Below are positions 23,134 to 32,297 of a DNA stretch of 64,000 bases, in pieces. Every line of letters starts with the position of its first letter. The stretch's first letter is position 1. This DNA is from Pseudomonas asturiensis (GTDB taxonomy: Bacteria; Pseudomonadota; Gammaproteobacteria; Pseudomonadales; Pseudomonadaceae): contig NZ_FRDA01000022.1 in assembly GCF_900143095.1 (NCBI RefSeq), positions 1-64,000 of the forward strand, in the 5' to 3' direction. The position numbers and the translations under genes were made by a program. The notes below the pieces were generated by a model that saw only the letters and a list, made by a program, of their open reading frames with translations, searched no databases and had not been told where the DNA came from.

Positions 23134-24212
23134 AAGCTTCACTGCTCAACAAGCTGGATGTGCTCAGCGACCGCTTCGAGGAACTGACTGCGTTGCTGGG
23201 CGACGCAGAAGTCATCAGCGATCAGACCAGATTTCGTGCCTATTCCCGTGAGTACGCCGAGGTAGAGCCGGTTATCGCGCTCTACACTCAGCGCATCAAG
23301 CTGGTGGCCGACCTTGAGGGCGCGCAGGCGTTGCTCAAGGACAGCGACCCTGACATGCGCGAAATGGCTGTCGAGGAAGTGCGCGAGACCAAACTGCAGT
23401 TGGTCGAACTGGAAGCGCAGTTGCAGCGCATGCTGCTGCCCAAGGACCCGAACGACGGGCGTAACGTCTTCCTGGAAATTCGTGCCGGCACCGGCGGCGA
23501 CGAGGCCGCGATTTTCTCCGGCGACCTGTTTCGCATGTATTCGCGTTACGCCGAGCGACGTGGCTGGCGTGTTGAAGTGTTGTCCGAGAACGAAGGCGAG
23601 CATGGCGGCTATAAGGAAGTCATTGCCCGCGTCGAAGGCGAGAATGTCTACGGCAAGCTGAAGTTCGAGTCCGGCGCCCATCGGGTGCAACGCGTGCCCG
23701 AGACTGAATCCCAGGGACGCATTCACACCTCGGCCTGCACGGTTGCGGTCCTGCCCGAGCCCGATGAGCAGCAGGCCATCGAGATCAATCCGGCCGATCT
23801 GCGCGTCGATACCTACCGCTCGTCCGGTGCCGGTGGTCAGCACGTCAACAAGACTGACTCGGCCATCCGCATCACGCACTTGCCGTCAGGTATTGTGGTC
23901 GAGTGTCAGGAAGAGCGTTCGCAGCACAAGAACAGAGCCCGGGCGATGTCCTGGCTGTCTGCCAAACTCAACGATCAACAGACCAGCGCCGCCGCCAATG
24001 CAATCGCCAGCGAGCGCAAACTGCTCGTAGGCTCGGGCGACCGTTCGGAACGTATTCGTACCTACAATTTCCCTCAGGGGCGAGTGACGGATCACCGCGT
24101 GAATTTGACGTTGTATTCACTGGATGAAGTGATGGCCGGTGGAGTCGATGCAGTGATAGAGCCGCTACTCGCTGAATATCAGGCTGATCAACTTGCGGCA
24201 CTGGGTGAGTAA
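23130..24212 (+). CDS. prfA: Peptide chain release factor 1
   Basis: This 360-residue RF1 ends translation at UAA and UAG. The PxT-type codon-recognition region lies near residue 185 (RVPETESQGRIHTSACTV), the GGQ peptidyl-hydrolase motif is in SSGAGGQHVNKTDSA (about 230-235), and GDRSERIRTYNFPQGRVTDHR follows, shown here by GDRSERIRTYNF. The start overlaps the hemA stop (ATGA). The prmC start follows its stop directly; PrmC methylates the GGQ glutamine, so the pair belongs together. Confidence 0.97.
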   Translation: MKASLLNKLDVLSDRFEELTALLGDAEVISDQTRFRAYSREYAEVEPVIALYTQRIKLVADLEGAQALLKDSDPDMREMAVEEVRETKLQLVELEAQLQRMLLPKDPNDGRNVFLEIRAGTGGDEAAIFSGDLFRMYSRYAERRGWRVEVLSENEGEHGGYKEVIARVEGENVYGKLKFESGAHRVQRVPETESQGRIHTSACTVAVLPEPDEQQAIEINPADLRVDTYRSSGAGGQHVNKTDSAIRITHLPSGIVVECQEERSQHKNRARAMSWLSAKLNDQQTSAAANAIASERKLLVGSGDRSERIRTYNFPQGRVTDHRVNLTLYSLDEVMAGGVDAVIEPLLAEYQADQLAALGE

Positions 24213-25046
24213 ATGACCATCATCGCCAGCTTGTTAAGAAGCGCTGAACTTCCCGATTCTCCGACCGCGCGGCTCGACGCCGAGCTGCTGCTCGCTGCCG
24301 CTCTGGGCAAGCCTCGCAGCTTTTTGCACACCTGGCCGGAGCGCATCGTCAGCACCGAAGCGGCACTGGCGTTCGCCGATTACCTGCAGCGCCGACGCAC
24401 AGGCGAGCCGGTGGCGTACATTCTGGGTCAGCAAGGCTTCTGGAAGCTCGACCTTGAAGTGGCGCCGCACACGCTGATCCCGCGTCCTGAAACCGAGATG
24501 CTGGTCGAAGCGGCACTTGAACAGGTACCGGCCTTCGCACCCGCCCGGGTTCTGGATCTGGGAACGGGCACCGGCGCCATCGGCCTGGCGCTGGCCAACG
24601 ATCGCCAGCAATGGAAAGTGACCGCTGTCGATCGTGTGCCTGAAGCCGTAGCCCTGGCCGAACGTAACCGCCAACGACTGCAACTGGATAACGCCGAGGT
24701 CCTTGAAAGCCACTGGTTCAGTGCGTTGCAAGGGCGGCAATTCGACCTGATCATCAGCAATCCACCGTACATCGCCGACGCCGATCCACATCTGTCGGCC
24801 GGTGATGTGCGTTTCGAACCGAGCAGTGCACTCACCGCAGGCGCTGACGGTCTGGACGATTTGCGCATGATTATCGGCCAGGCTCCGGCTCACCTCAGTC
24901 CAGGTGGCTGGTTGTTGCTTGAACATGGCTATGATCAGGGTGCCGCGGTGCGGGACCTGCTGATCCAGCAGGGTTTCGAGCGCATACAGACTCGCCGCGA
25001 CCTCGGTGAGCACGAGCGCATTACCTTTGGATGCAGGCCGTGCTGA
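24213..25046 (+). CDS. prmC: Release factor glutamine methyltransferase PrmC (HemK)
   Basis: This 277-residue SAM methyltransferase modifies the GGQ glutamine of RF1 and RF2. An N-terminal helical domain (1-80) precedes the Rossmann fold with motif I VLDLGTGTGAIGLALA and the catalytic IISNPPYIAD (about residues 180-190). The start abuts the prfA stop with no gap, and the 3' end overlaps moeB by 16 bp. Confidence 0.96.
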   Translation: MTIIASLLRSAELPDSPTARLDAELLLAAALGKPRSFLHTWPERIVSTEAALAFADYLQRRRTGEPVAYILGQQGFWKLDLEVAPHTLIPRPETEMLVEAALEQVPAFAPARVLDLGTGTGAIGLALANDRQQWKVTAVDRVPEAVALAERNRQRLQLDNAEVLESHWFSALQGRQFDLIISNPPYIADADPHLSAGDVRFEPSSALTAGADGLDDLRMIIGQAPAHLSPGGWLLLEHGYDQGAAVRDLLIQQGFERIQTRRDLGEHERITFGCRPC

Positions 25047-25810
25047 GTGATCAGGAGCTGTTGCGCTATAGCCGCCAGATCCTGCTGCAACACGTGGATA
25101 TCGAGGGGCAACTGCGTCTCAGGCAGAGTCGTGCGCTGGTGGTCGGCATGGGCGGGCTTGGCTCGCCGGTTGCGCTTTATCTGGCCGCTGCAGGCGTGGG
25201 TGAGTTGCATCTGGCGGATTTCGACAGTGTCGACCTGACCAATCTGCAACGGCAGATCATGCATGACACGCAGAGCGTGGGCATGGCTAAAGTGGATTCA
25301 GCCATTGCCCGCCTGACCGCCATCAACCCCGAAGTGAAGCTGGTCGCCCATCGCGAGGCGCTGGACGCCGATTCGTTGAGCGCTGCCGTCCAGGCGGTTG
25401 ATCTGGTGCTGGATTGCTCCGATAACTTTTCCACTCGTGAGGCGGTCAATGCCGCCTGTGTGGCGGCAGGCAAACCATTGGTCAGCGGCGCGGCCATCCG
25501 GCTTGAAGGCCAATTGTCTGTCTTCGATCCACGTCGTCCTGAAAGCCCCTGTTACCACTGCCTGTATGGTCACGGCAGCGAAGCTGAACTGACCTGTAGC
25601 GAGGCGGGCGTCATCGGTCCGCTGGTTGGCCTGGTGGGCAGCCTGCAGGCACTTGAAGCCTTGAAACTGCTCGCAGGCTTTGGCGAGCCGATGGTTGGCA
25701 GGTTGTTGTTGATTGATGCCCTGAGCACCCGTTTTCGAGAGCTGAAGGTCAAGCGCGATCCGGGGTGCCGGGTGTGTGGTGTGGCGATCGGGCAGGGCGG
25801 ACATGCCTGA
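25031..25810 (+). CDS. moeB: Molybdopterin-synthase adenylyltransferase MoeB/HesA-type
   Basis: This 259-residue E1-like enzyme adenylates the C-terminus of MoaD or ThiS-type sulfur carriers. It has GMGGLGSPVALYLAAAGVG (ATP-binding glycine loop), DFDSVDLTNLQRQI, the DCSDNFSTR region and zinc-binding Cys pairs (CYHCLYG and CRVCG). ATG 25031 overlaps prmC by 16 bp; GTG 25040 is an alternative start. It lies between prmC and murI, as in P. aeruginosa (PA4663). Confidence 0.93.
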   Translation: MQAVLSDQELLRYSRQILLQHVDIEGQLRLRQSRALVVGMGGLGSPVALYLAAAGVGELHLADFDSVDLTNLQRQIMHDTQSVGMAKVDSAIARLTAINPEVKLVAHREALDADSLSAAVQAVDLVLDCSDNFSTREAVNAACVAAGKPLVSGAAIRLEGQLSVFDPRRPESPCYHCLYGHGSEAELTCSEAGVIGPLVGLVGSLQALEALKLLAGFGEPMVGRLLLIDALSTRFRELKVKRDPGCRVCGVAIGQGGHA

Positions 25811-25817
25811 GGTTCAC

Positions 25818-26618
25818 ATGAACTACAGCGGCGATGCGCCTGTCGGCGTATTCGATTCCGGCGTAGGCGGGCTGTCGGTGCTGAGCGAAATTCGCCAGTT
25901 GCTGCCCCATGAGTCACTGATGTACCTGGCCGACTGCGGTCATATTCCTTATGGCGAGAAAAGCCCTGAATTCATTATCGAGCGTTGCCTGACCATTGCC
26001 GGTTTCTTTCGCGAGCGAGGCGCCAAGGCGCTGGTGGTTGCGTGCAATACCGCCACGGCGGCAGGCGTTGCCCATATCCGGCAGCGTTACCCTGACTGGC
26101 CCATCGTCGGCATGGAGCCTGCCGTCAAACCCGCAGCGCTGGCGACGCGCAACGGTGTGGTGGGCGTGCTGGCCACCACCGGGACATTGCAAAGCGCGCG
26201 CTTTGCAGCGTTGCTCGATCTGTTTGCCAGTGATGTGCGTGTGGTGACTCAGCCTTGTCCTGGGCTGGTCGAACTGATCGAAACCGGCGATCTGCACAGC
26301 CAGCGGATTCGTCAGCTGCTGGAAAGTTATGTCGAGCCGCTACTGGCCGCTCGTTGCGACACCATCATTCTGGGGTGTACGCACTATCCCTTCCTCAAGC
26401 CGCTTCTGCGGCAAATGCTCCCTGAGTCGATCAGCCTGATCGATACCGGCGCAGCCGTCGCTCGCCAGTTACAGCGCCTTCTGGCCAATAACGGTCTGCT
26501 GTCGTCTGGCCCTGCTCGCGAGACGATGTATTGGTCCAGTGACGATCCGGACAATTTCAGAAAAATCCTACCTGCCCTATGGAAAAGTTCTGACAATGTG
26601 AGAAGCTTCAGTTTGTAA
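25818..26618 (+). CDS. murI: Glutamate racemase
   Basis: This 266-residue racemase makes D-glutamate for peptidoglycan. It has GVFDSGVGGLSVL at the N-terminus and the two catalytic cysteines in VVACNTATA (about residue 74) and ILGCTHYPF (about 185). I prefer ATG 25818, preceded by TGAGG at 5 nt. ATG 25803, overlapping moeB, would add five residues. It is the last core gene of the hemA operon before pagL. Confidence 0.95.
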   Translation: MNYSGDAPVGVFDSGVGGLSVLSEIRQLLPHESLMYLADCGHIPYGEKSPEFIIERCLTIAGFFRERGAKALVVACNTATAAGVAHIRQRYPDWPIVGMEPAVKPAALATRNGVVGVLATTGTLQSARFAALLDLFASDVRVVTQPCPGLVELIETGDLHSQRIRQLLESYVEPLLAARCDTIILGCTHYPFLKPLLRQMLPESISLIDTGAAVARQLQRLLANNGLLSSGPARETMYWSSDDPDNFRKILPALWKSSDNVRSFSL

Positions 26619-26734
26619 AAAAAACGTGAAAAAGGCGTTTTGGGGCTGAACTTACGCTTCGTTTTCGATTTCTATAAACGCGGCTGATGATTTTCAACAC
26701 TTTTCATAACTTTATACAAATTAGGACGTTTCTC

Positions 26735-27253
26735 ATGAAGAGACTCTTTTGCCTGGCCGTGTTCTCGGCCATCCTGGCGGGGCAGGCTTCAATGGCACAG
26801 GCCGATGGTGTTGAATTCTCGGTGGGGCAAACCGGCGAATCGACCATGACGTATCGTCTCGGCGTGCAGTTCGATTGGGACAAAAGCTGGTTGCAGAGCG
26901 ATATCGGTCGTCTGACCGGCTATTGGGACGGCGCTTACACTTACTGGGACGGTAAGGATTACAAGGACAACCACAGTCTGTCGTTCTCCCCGGTGCTGGT
27001 TTATGAGTTCGCAGGCGACAACGTGAAGCCGTATGTCGAGGCAGGTATCGGCGTTTCGGTGTTCTCGAACACCCAGGTTGAAGACCACAAGTTCGGCTCG
27101 GCCTTCAACTTCGAAGACCGTATTGGCTTCGGTCTGCGCTTTGCCGGTGGTCATGAAGTCGGTATTCGTGCGACTCACTATTCCAACGGCGGCATCAAAC
27201 AGCCGAACGATGGTATCGAGAGCTACGCACTGCACTACAAGATGCCGTTCTGA
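26735..27253 (+). CDS. pagL: Lipid A 3-O-deacylase PagL-type
   Basis: This 172-residue outer-membrane beta-barrel protein has a signal peptide cleaved near residue 23 (ASMAQA-DG). The PagL active-site triad is present: H148 and S150 in ATHYSNGG, and E162 in DGIESYALHY. It ends in an aromatic residue (Phe), as needed for Bam insertion. It removes the 3-O-acyl chain of lipid A. ATG 26735 follows a weak GGACG; sixteen extra upstream codons lack signal character. It is the PA4661 counterpart, next to murI. Confidence 0.9.
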   Translation: MKRLFCLAVFSAILAGQASMAQADGVEFSVGQTGESTMTYRLGVQFDWDKSWLQSDIGRLTGYWDGAYTYWDGKDYKDNHSLSFSPVLVYEFAGDNVKPYVEAGIGVSVFSNTQVEDHKFGSAFNFEDRIGFGLRFAGGHEVGIRATHYSNGGIKQPNDGIESYALHYKMPF

Positions 27254-27269
27254 TTTCAGAATTGATCGT

Positions 27270-27289
27270 GCCAATGCTTCGCGTTGGCA
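27270..27289. terminator. Weak hairpin between convergent pagL and ykgJ
   Basis: GCCAATGC and GCGTTGGC pair around a TTC loop with one G-U pair. There is no T-run, so it may be a Rho-dependent or bidirectional end. Confidence 0.35.
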
Positions 27290-27378
27290 TGCATCCGACA
27301 GGGTCTGTTGTCTCGTCAGAAACACCAGACCGTGGAATCGCGTCCATTCAGCACGTTATGTGTCGTTGGTTCTGAATA

Positions 27379-27681
27379 TCAAAGATAAGCGGTCGCAATC
27401 CCCTTGCGCTCGTTCAGACAATCTTCCGCACCCGCTTCGAACTCCCGACAGATCAAGGGCCGCTTCTCGTAGATCGTGCACATCATCGTGTTGCGATCCA
27501 GCGCTGCGCACCAGCCGTCGTCCAGACGCAGCATGACTTCGCCACCCCATTCATCGATGTCGATGTAGCGTTCAGGCACGCCCGTGTCGGTGATCAGCAT
27601 CACCTCCAGCTGGCAGCAGCACGCCGCGCAGGTGGAGCAGGTGACTTTCGTCTCGCCAGCAAGGGCGACGACCGGAATCAA
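27379..27681 (-). CDS. YkgJ-family cysteine-cluster protein
   Basis: This 100-residue protein has the CxxCxxC(C) iron or zinc cluster pattern CSTCAACCCQLEV near the N-terminus and further Cys in DGWCAALD, MMCTIYEKRPLICREFE and EDCLNERKG; these match PF03692 (YkgJ/FliB N-methylation-type cluster proteins). The start is not clear. No ATG lies before the cysteine cluster, and TTG 27681, 10 nt after the DUF2878 stop, is the best candidate. It is last in the photolyase-Cfa operon. Confidence 0.75.
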   Translation of the reverse strand: MIPVVALAGETKVTCSTCAACCCQLEVMLITDTGVPERYIDIDEWGGEVMLRLDDGWCAALDRNTMMCTIYEKRPLICREFEAGAEDCLNERKGIATAYL

Positions 27682-27689
27682 TGTATCGT

Positions 27690-28211
27690 TCAGAGAGAGG
27701 CTCCAGTGTGTTCGGCGCGAGAGGCAACGGTTCGTGCTGCCAGCCACTGAAGCAGGGGGAATATGCCTGCCCAGACCAGCCCCAGTACGACCATGCTTGG
27801 CCAGAACCCGAGAGGAAGATGGACCTGCGCCAGTTGCGAACCGGCATAGTAAGACATCGGGCCGCCAATAGCGCCCAGAACCGCCGCCCGCCACCACGGA
27901 ACTGCGGTCCACGCCAGGCAATGATTGAGCGTAGTGCCCAGCACCGCCCACAGCATGATCAGCCACAGCGGTATCAGATAACCGCCTGTCCCGAAATCAA
28001 AGACACCCAGAGCCATCAGCACGCTGTCCAGTACTGTACCGGTCAGCGTGACCATCAGCACCAGTCGGCCTTCCGCAGCCCATGAACTGATCCAGACAAA
28101 GTGGAGAAGCAACACCCCGACGGCGATCAGCAGCCAGTAACTGTCGCTGCCCAGCACGCAGGCAAACCAGCCCGCCTGGAACAGCAGCGCATTGGCCAGA
28201 GACTTAAGCAT
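27690..28211 (-). CDS. DUF2878 membrane protein
   Basis: This 173-residue integral membrane protein has four to six hydrophobic helices (for example LIAVGVLLLHFVWISSW and MVVLGLVWAGIFPLLQWLA). Length and composition fit DUF2878, a family that travels with cyclopropane-synthase-like genes. ATG 28211 overlaps the cfa stop (ATGCTTAA), so the two are coupled. No enzymatic function is known. Confidence 0.8.
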   Translation of the reverse strand: MLKSLANALLFQAGWFACVLGSDSYWLLIAVGVLLLHFVWISSWAAEGRLVLMVTLTGTVLDSVLMALGVFDFGTGGYLIPLWLIMLWAVLGTTLNHCLAWTAVPWWRAAVLGAIGGPMSYYAGSQLAQVHLPLGFWPSMVVLGLVWAGIFPLLQWLAARTVASRAEHTGASL

Positions 28212-29472
28212 TGAAGCGTCCCAGCAGCGGCTCACGCAGGGCTTCAGGTTTGGCCAGCAGCAGTTGCGCGGTGCCGATGGTGCGCTCCAGAAAGCCGCCT
28301 TCGCAATAGCACAGGTAGAACTCCCACAGCCGCAGGAAGTACTCGTCGTAACCCAGCTCGGTCAGCTTGAGGTGGGCGTGCCTGAAATTGTCGTACCACA
28401 GGCGCAGCGTGCGGGCGTAGTGCAAGCCGAAGTCTTCCATGTGCAGCAGGTTCATGTCGGTGTCGGAGCCGACGATGTCGAGCATCTTTGCCACCGACGG
28501 CAGCGCGCCGCCGGGAAAGATGTAGCGCTGGATGAAGTCCACGTTGCGTTTGGCCTGCGCGTAACGTTGTTCGCGAATGGTGATGGCCTGCAGCAGCATC
28601 AGCCCGTCGCTTTTGAGCAGGCTGGCGCATTGCTTGAAATAGGTGGGCAAAAAACGATGCCCCACGGCTTCGATCATTTCGATGGACACCAGCTTGTCGT
28701 ACTCGCCGGTCAGGTCTCGGTAATCGGTCAGCAGGAGCGTGACACGGTCTTTCAGACCCAGCTCGTTCAGGCGTCGCTCGGTGTACGCGAACTGCTCGGC
28801 CGACAGCGTCGTGGTGGTGACCCGGCAGCCATAATGCTGCGCTGCATAGATGGCCATGCTGCCCCAGCCGGTGCCGATTTCCAGCAGGTGATCGGTCGGC
28901 TTGAGCGCCAGTTTCTGGCAGATACGTTCCAGTTTGTTCAACTGCGCCTCTTCGAGGGTGTCCTCCTCGCTCAGAAACTGGGCGGCGGAGTACATCATCG
29001 TCGGGTCGAGAAACTGCTCGAACAGCGTGTTGCCCAAGTCGTAATGGGCCGCGATATTTTTCTGCGAGCCCTTGCGCGTGTTGCGATTGAGCCAGTGCAG
29101 GCCATGAATCACCGGGCGTGTCAGGCGGGCGAAACCACCTTCCATGGCGTCCAGCACATCCAGGTTGCTGACGAACACTCTGATCACCGCCGTCAGGTCT
29201 GGCGTGGTCCAGTAGCCGTGGATGAAGGCTTCGGCGGCACCGATCGAGCCGGTGCTGGCGATCATGCCCCAGGCAGCGGAGTCCAGGATATGCACTTCAC
29301 CCTGAATCAACGCGCCCGCCTTGCCGAATACATGTCGCTCGCCACTCTCGATGACGACCAGTTGACCGTTGCGCAAGCCTGAGAGTTGTCGAAGCACGCC
29401 TCGACGCAGGATGCTGGCGGTCAGGCTGTTGGTCCCCAGATTGGCAGAAAAACTGCTGCTACTGCTTTTCAT
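28204..29472 (-). CDS. cfa: Cyclopropane-fatty-acyl-phospholipid synthase family methyltransferase
   Basis: This 422-residue CfaS-type enzyme methylates unsaturated acyl chains of membrane phospholipids from SAM. It has a substrate-lipid N-terminal domain (to about 130), motif I LLEIGTGWGSMAIYAAQHYG, SIEMIEAVGHRF, and the FIQRYIFPGGALPS block. In the light and singlet-oxygen operons of other proteobacteria, paralogues act with an SDR, an FAD oxidase and DUF1365 in membrane-lipid modification (including furan fatty acids); that role here is inference. ATG 29472 overlaps the DUF1365 3' end by 14 bp. Confidence 0.92.
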   Translation of the reverse strand: MKSSSSSFSANLGTNSLTASILRRGVLRQLSGLRNGQLVVIESGERHVFGKAGALIQGEVHILDSAAWGMIASTGSIGAAEAFIHGYWTTPDLTAVIRVFVSNLDVLDAMEGGFARLTRPVIHGLHWLNRNTRKGSQKNIAAHYDLGNTLFEQFLDPTMMYSAAQFLSEEDTLEEAQLNKLERICQKLALKPTDHLLEIGTGWGSMAIYAAQHYGCRVTTTTLSAEQFAYTERRLNELGLKDRVTLLLTDYRDLTGEYDKLVSIEMIEAVGHRFLPTYFKQCASLLKSDGLMLLQAITIREQRYAQAKRNVDFIQRYIFPGGALPSVAKMLDIVGSDTDMNLLHMEDFGLHYARTLRLWYDNFRHAHLKLTELGYDEYFLRLWEFYLCYCEGGFLERTIGTAQLLLAKPEALREPLLGRFNA

Positions 29473-30259
29473 GGCGTGAATCCTTGGGTTGCACGGCGGC
29501 TGCACGGTACTCGCCGTCGGCGGCCTGATGGGAAAAGATCGGAATGCGTTTGACGAGCAGGCGCATGGCCTGCCAATAAATCGCCAGACAGGTTTTTGCG
29601 GTCATCCAGGGAAACGAGATCAGGTAGCGGTGCAGCGTCTGACGGCTCAGGCTCTGGCGCGTCAGGTTGAGCGTGGCGTCAAACATTTTCAGTTCGCCTT
29701 GCCAGTCGGCCATGTGCACGCCGATGCGCTCGGCGGGTTGGCTGAAGCTCATGCGGTATTCCAGGTCGCGGGGCAGAAACGGTGAAACATGGAAGGCCTT
29801 CGCCACGGCGAAATGCTGGTGCCCTTCGCCGTTAGCCGGCAGTACATAGCTGTAGCGCTCACCCCACGGCGTGTTGGTCACTTCACACAGGATGGCGGCC
29901 AGCGTGCCGTCCGCCTCATGGCAGTAGAAGAAGCTCACCGGGTTGAACGACAGGCCCCAGCTTCGCGCCTGGGTCAGCAGGCAGACAGGGCCTGCGGGAG
30001 TTCGCCCCAGCGCGCTGCTCACCCGCTCGCGTACAGCCTGGATCAGTGGCAGGCCCCGGCCCGTCAGTTCCGGCAGATAGTCGCGCTCACGGAACGAGAA
30101 CGGCGCGAAGCGCTTGCTGCCTGCCAGGGGCGACAGGCCGAGCACATTGTCCTGCTCGTCCAGGTCCAGATACAGCAGGCCTATCCGATAGGTGAATGCA
30201 TGCGATCGGGGCGCAAACCGCCGATGGGAGATCCAGCCGCTGTAAAGCGCGCTATTCAC
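29459..30259 (-). CDS. DUF1365 family protein
   Basis: This 266-residue soluble protein carries DUF1365 hallmarks: SALYSGWISHRRFAPRSHAF at the N-terminus, LTQARSWGLSFNPVSFFYC and EVTNTPWGERYSY. Its activity is not established. The family is nearly always next to an FAD amine-oxidase-like protein and a Cfa homologue, exactly as here. Its start overlaps the oxidoreductase stop by 4 bp. Confidence 0.9.
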   Translation of the reverse strand: MNSALYSGWISHRRFAPRSHAFTYRIGLLYLDLDEQDNVLGLSPLAGSKRFAPFSFRERDYLPELTGRGLPLIQAVRERVSSALGRTPAGPVCLLTQARSWGLSFNPVSFFYCHEADGTLAAILCEVTNTPWGERYSYVLPANGEGHQHFAVAKAFHVSPFLPRDLEYRMSFSQPAERIGVHMADWQGELKMFDATLNLTRQSLSRQTLHRYLISFPWMTAKTCLAIYWQAMRLLVKRIPIFSHQAADGEYRAAAVQPKDSRHEKQ

Positions 30260-31503
30260 AGCGCTTCTCCGAATGCCTGCGCCACGCGCAAGCCGCTGAC
30301 CACGCCATCCTCATGAAAACCGTTGGCCCAGTACGCGCCGCAATACCAGGTGTTATCGACACCGTTGATCTCCTGCCAGCGTGCCTGCGCTGCAATGGCC
30401 TCAAGGCTGTATTGCGGGTGTGCGTAGCGATAACGGCCGATGATTTTGTCCGGGGCAATGGCTGCGGTCTGGTTCAGGCTGACGCAGAACGTGGTGTCGC
30501 TTTCAATGCCCTGCAGGATGTTCATGTCATAAGTGACTGCGGCCAGTTGCTGCTCACCACCGCCCAGCCGGTAGTTCCAGCTGGCCCAAGCCAGGCGACG
30601 GTCAGGCAGCAGGCGGGTGTCGGTGTGCAGCACCACGTCGTTTTCGGCGTAGCGCAAGGCCCCGAGAACCGATTGCTCGGCACTCGACGGTGCGGCCAGC
30701 AGTGCAAGGGCCTGGTCGCTGTGGCAGGCGAACACGACTTTATCGAAGCGTTCGGTGCCCATGGCGCTGTGCAGCGTGACGCCGTCCTGATCGCGCTCGA
30801 CCCGCGTCACCGGGCAGGACAGGCGAATCTTCTGCCGGAACGAGGCCGTCAAGGGCTCGATGTAGCTTCTGGATCCGCCATCGATCACACACCACTGTGG
30901 CCGATTGGTGACGGACAGCAGGCCGTGATTCTTGAAGAAACGCACAAAGAACTGCAGTGGAAAACCCAGCATGTCTGCCAGCGACATGGACCAGATCGCC
31001 GCACCCATCGGTACGATGTAATGGTCGATGAAGCGCTGGCCGTAGCCGCCATTCTTCAGGTAGTCACCCAGCGTGGTGTCGGCCGCAATGCGCTGGCTTT
31101 CCAGATCATCAATGGATTGGCGATTGAAGCGCAGGATGTCACGCAACATACCCCAGAACCTGGGCGACAGCAGGTTGCTGCGTTGTGCGAACAGGCTGTT
31201 GAGGTTGTTGCCGTTGTACTCGACACCGGTACGCGGGTCGTGGACCGAGAAACTCATCTCGGTCGGTTTGAATGCAACACCCAACTGGCTGAGCAGGCGG
31301 ATGAAATTCGGGTAAGTCCAGTCGTTGAACACGATGAATCCGGTATCGATGGCGTGATGGCGCCCATCGACCTGGACATCGACCGTGTGCGTATGCCCGC
31401 CAATCCAGTCGGACGACTCGAATACGGTCACATCATGCGAGCGATTGAGCAGGTGGGCGCTGGTCAATCCGGCAATACCGCTGCCGATCACGGCAATTTT
31501 CAT
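30256..31503 (-). CDS. FAD-dependent oxidoreductase (amine-oxidase/desaturase-like)
   Basis: This 415-residue flavoprotein has an N-terminal dinucleotide fold IAVIGSGIAGLTSAHLL, an FESSDWIGGHTHTVDV block, a substrate domain, and a C-terminal FAD-contact region (YCGAYWANGFHEDGVVSGLR). It belongs to the NAD/FAD-binding protein COG2907, which always keeps company with DUF1365 and Cfa. The likely substrate is a membrane acyl chain, which is inference. It overlaps its neighbours by 4 bp on both sides. Confidence 0.9.
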   Translation of the reverse strand: MKIAVIGSGIAGLTSAHLLNRSHDVTVFESSDWIGGHTHTVDVQVDGRHHAIDTGFIVFNDWTYPNFIRLLSQLGVAFKPTEMSFSVHDPRTGVEYNGNNLNSLFAQRSNLLSPRFWGMLRDILRFNRQSIDDLESQRIAADTTLGDYLKNGGYGQRFIDHYIVPMGAAIWSMSLADMLGFPLQFFVRFFKNHGLLSVTNRPQWCVIDGGSRSYIEPLTASFRQKIRLSCPVTRVERDQDGVTLHSAMGTERFDKVVFACHSDQALALLAAPSSAEQSVLGALRYAENDVVLHTDTRLLPDRRLAWASWNYRLGGGEQQLAAVTYDMNILQGIESDTTFCVSLNQTAAIAPDKIIGRYRYAHPQYSLEAIAAQARWQEINGVDNTWYCGAYWANGFHEDGVVSGLRVAQAFGEAL

Positions 31504-32297
31504 GGCATGTCCTTATTCGCCGCTTCCTGAGCTGACGAACGTGCCATGCGCTTGCCAATGGCGAGTCGCGCACGCGCCGGCAGCATTGCCAGAAGCCGCA
31601 TGCTCAAAATGAATACAGCAGGAAAGGCGATATCGAGCGGACGTTTGTCCTTGGCCAGACTTTTCGCGATGTAACTGGCGGCTTTGGCGACCGGCCAGCG
31701 CATGGGCATCGGAAAGTCATTTTTTGCGGTCAGCGGTGTGTCGACGAATCCTGGGCTGACCACGGTTACGTCGATGTCTTCACTGGCCAGATCCAGCCGC
31801 AACGCTTCGAACAGATAACGCAGGCCGGCCTTCGATGCGCCGTATGCTTCGGCGCGAGGCAAAGCCAGAAAGGTGACGGCGCTTGCCACGCCGACCAGAT
31901 GCGGATTGCGTCCCTTACGCAGCAGCGGCAGGGCTTCCTGAATGCAGAAACTGCTGGCCAGCAGATTGGTACGCACAACGCGCTCGACCATAGCCGCGTC
32001 GAAATGCTGCGTGTCGACGTATTCACAGGTGCCGGCATTGAGGATCGCCGTGTCCAGTGCGCCCCATTCCTGCTCGATAACCGCAGCGATGGACGTCACT
32101 TGCAGGCCATCGGTGAGGTCACCTGTCGCCAGCAGCACTTGGGTGGGGTACTGACGGGCCAGACCCTGCAACGGCTCCAGCGTTCGGGCGGTCAGCGCCA
32201 CGCGATGGCCCGCCTTGAGCAGTTCCACGGCAAGCGCAAAGCCAATACCGCTGCTTGCACCGGTCAGCCAGATACGTCGTGCGACAGGAGTGTTCAT
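31500..32297 (-). CDS. Short-chain dehydrogenase/reductase
   Basis: This 265-residue classical SDR has the cofactor loop TGASSGIG at residues 12-19, NAG in AILNAGTCEY, catalytic Ser in VGVASAVTF and the YGASK motif (EAYGASKAGLRYLF). It ends with a hydrophobic C-terminal segment (FPAVFILSMRLLAMLPA) that may dock to the membrane. ATG 32297 overlaps the SnoaL-like stop by 4 bp; 38 upstream codons are open but belong to the overlapping gene. Its substrate is unknown. Confidence 0.92.
   Translation of the reverse strand: MNTPVARRIWLTGASSGIGFALAVELLKAGHRVALTARTLEPLQGLARQYPTQVLLATGDLTDGLQVTSIAAVIEQEWGALDTAILNAGTCEYVDTQHFDAAMVERVVRTNLLASSFCIQEALPLLRKGRNPHLVGVASAVTFLALPRAEAYGASKAGLRYLFEALRLDLASEDIDVTVVSPGFVDTPLTAKNDFPMPMRWPVAKAASYIAKSLAKDKRPLDIAFPAVFILSMRLLAMLPARARLAIGKRMARSSAQEAANKDMP

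Noticed and set aside
30196..31530. 444-codon plus-strand open frame
   Set aside because: It is antisense to the FAD oxidoreductase, which has clear cofactor motifs and coupled neighbours.
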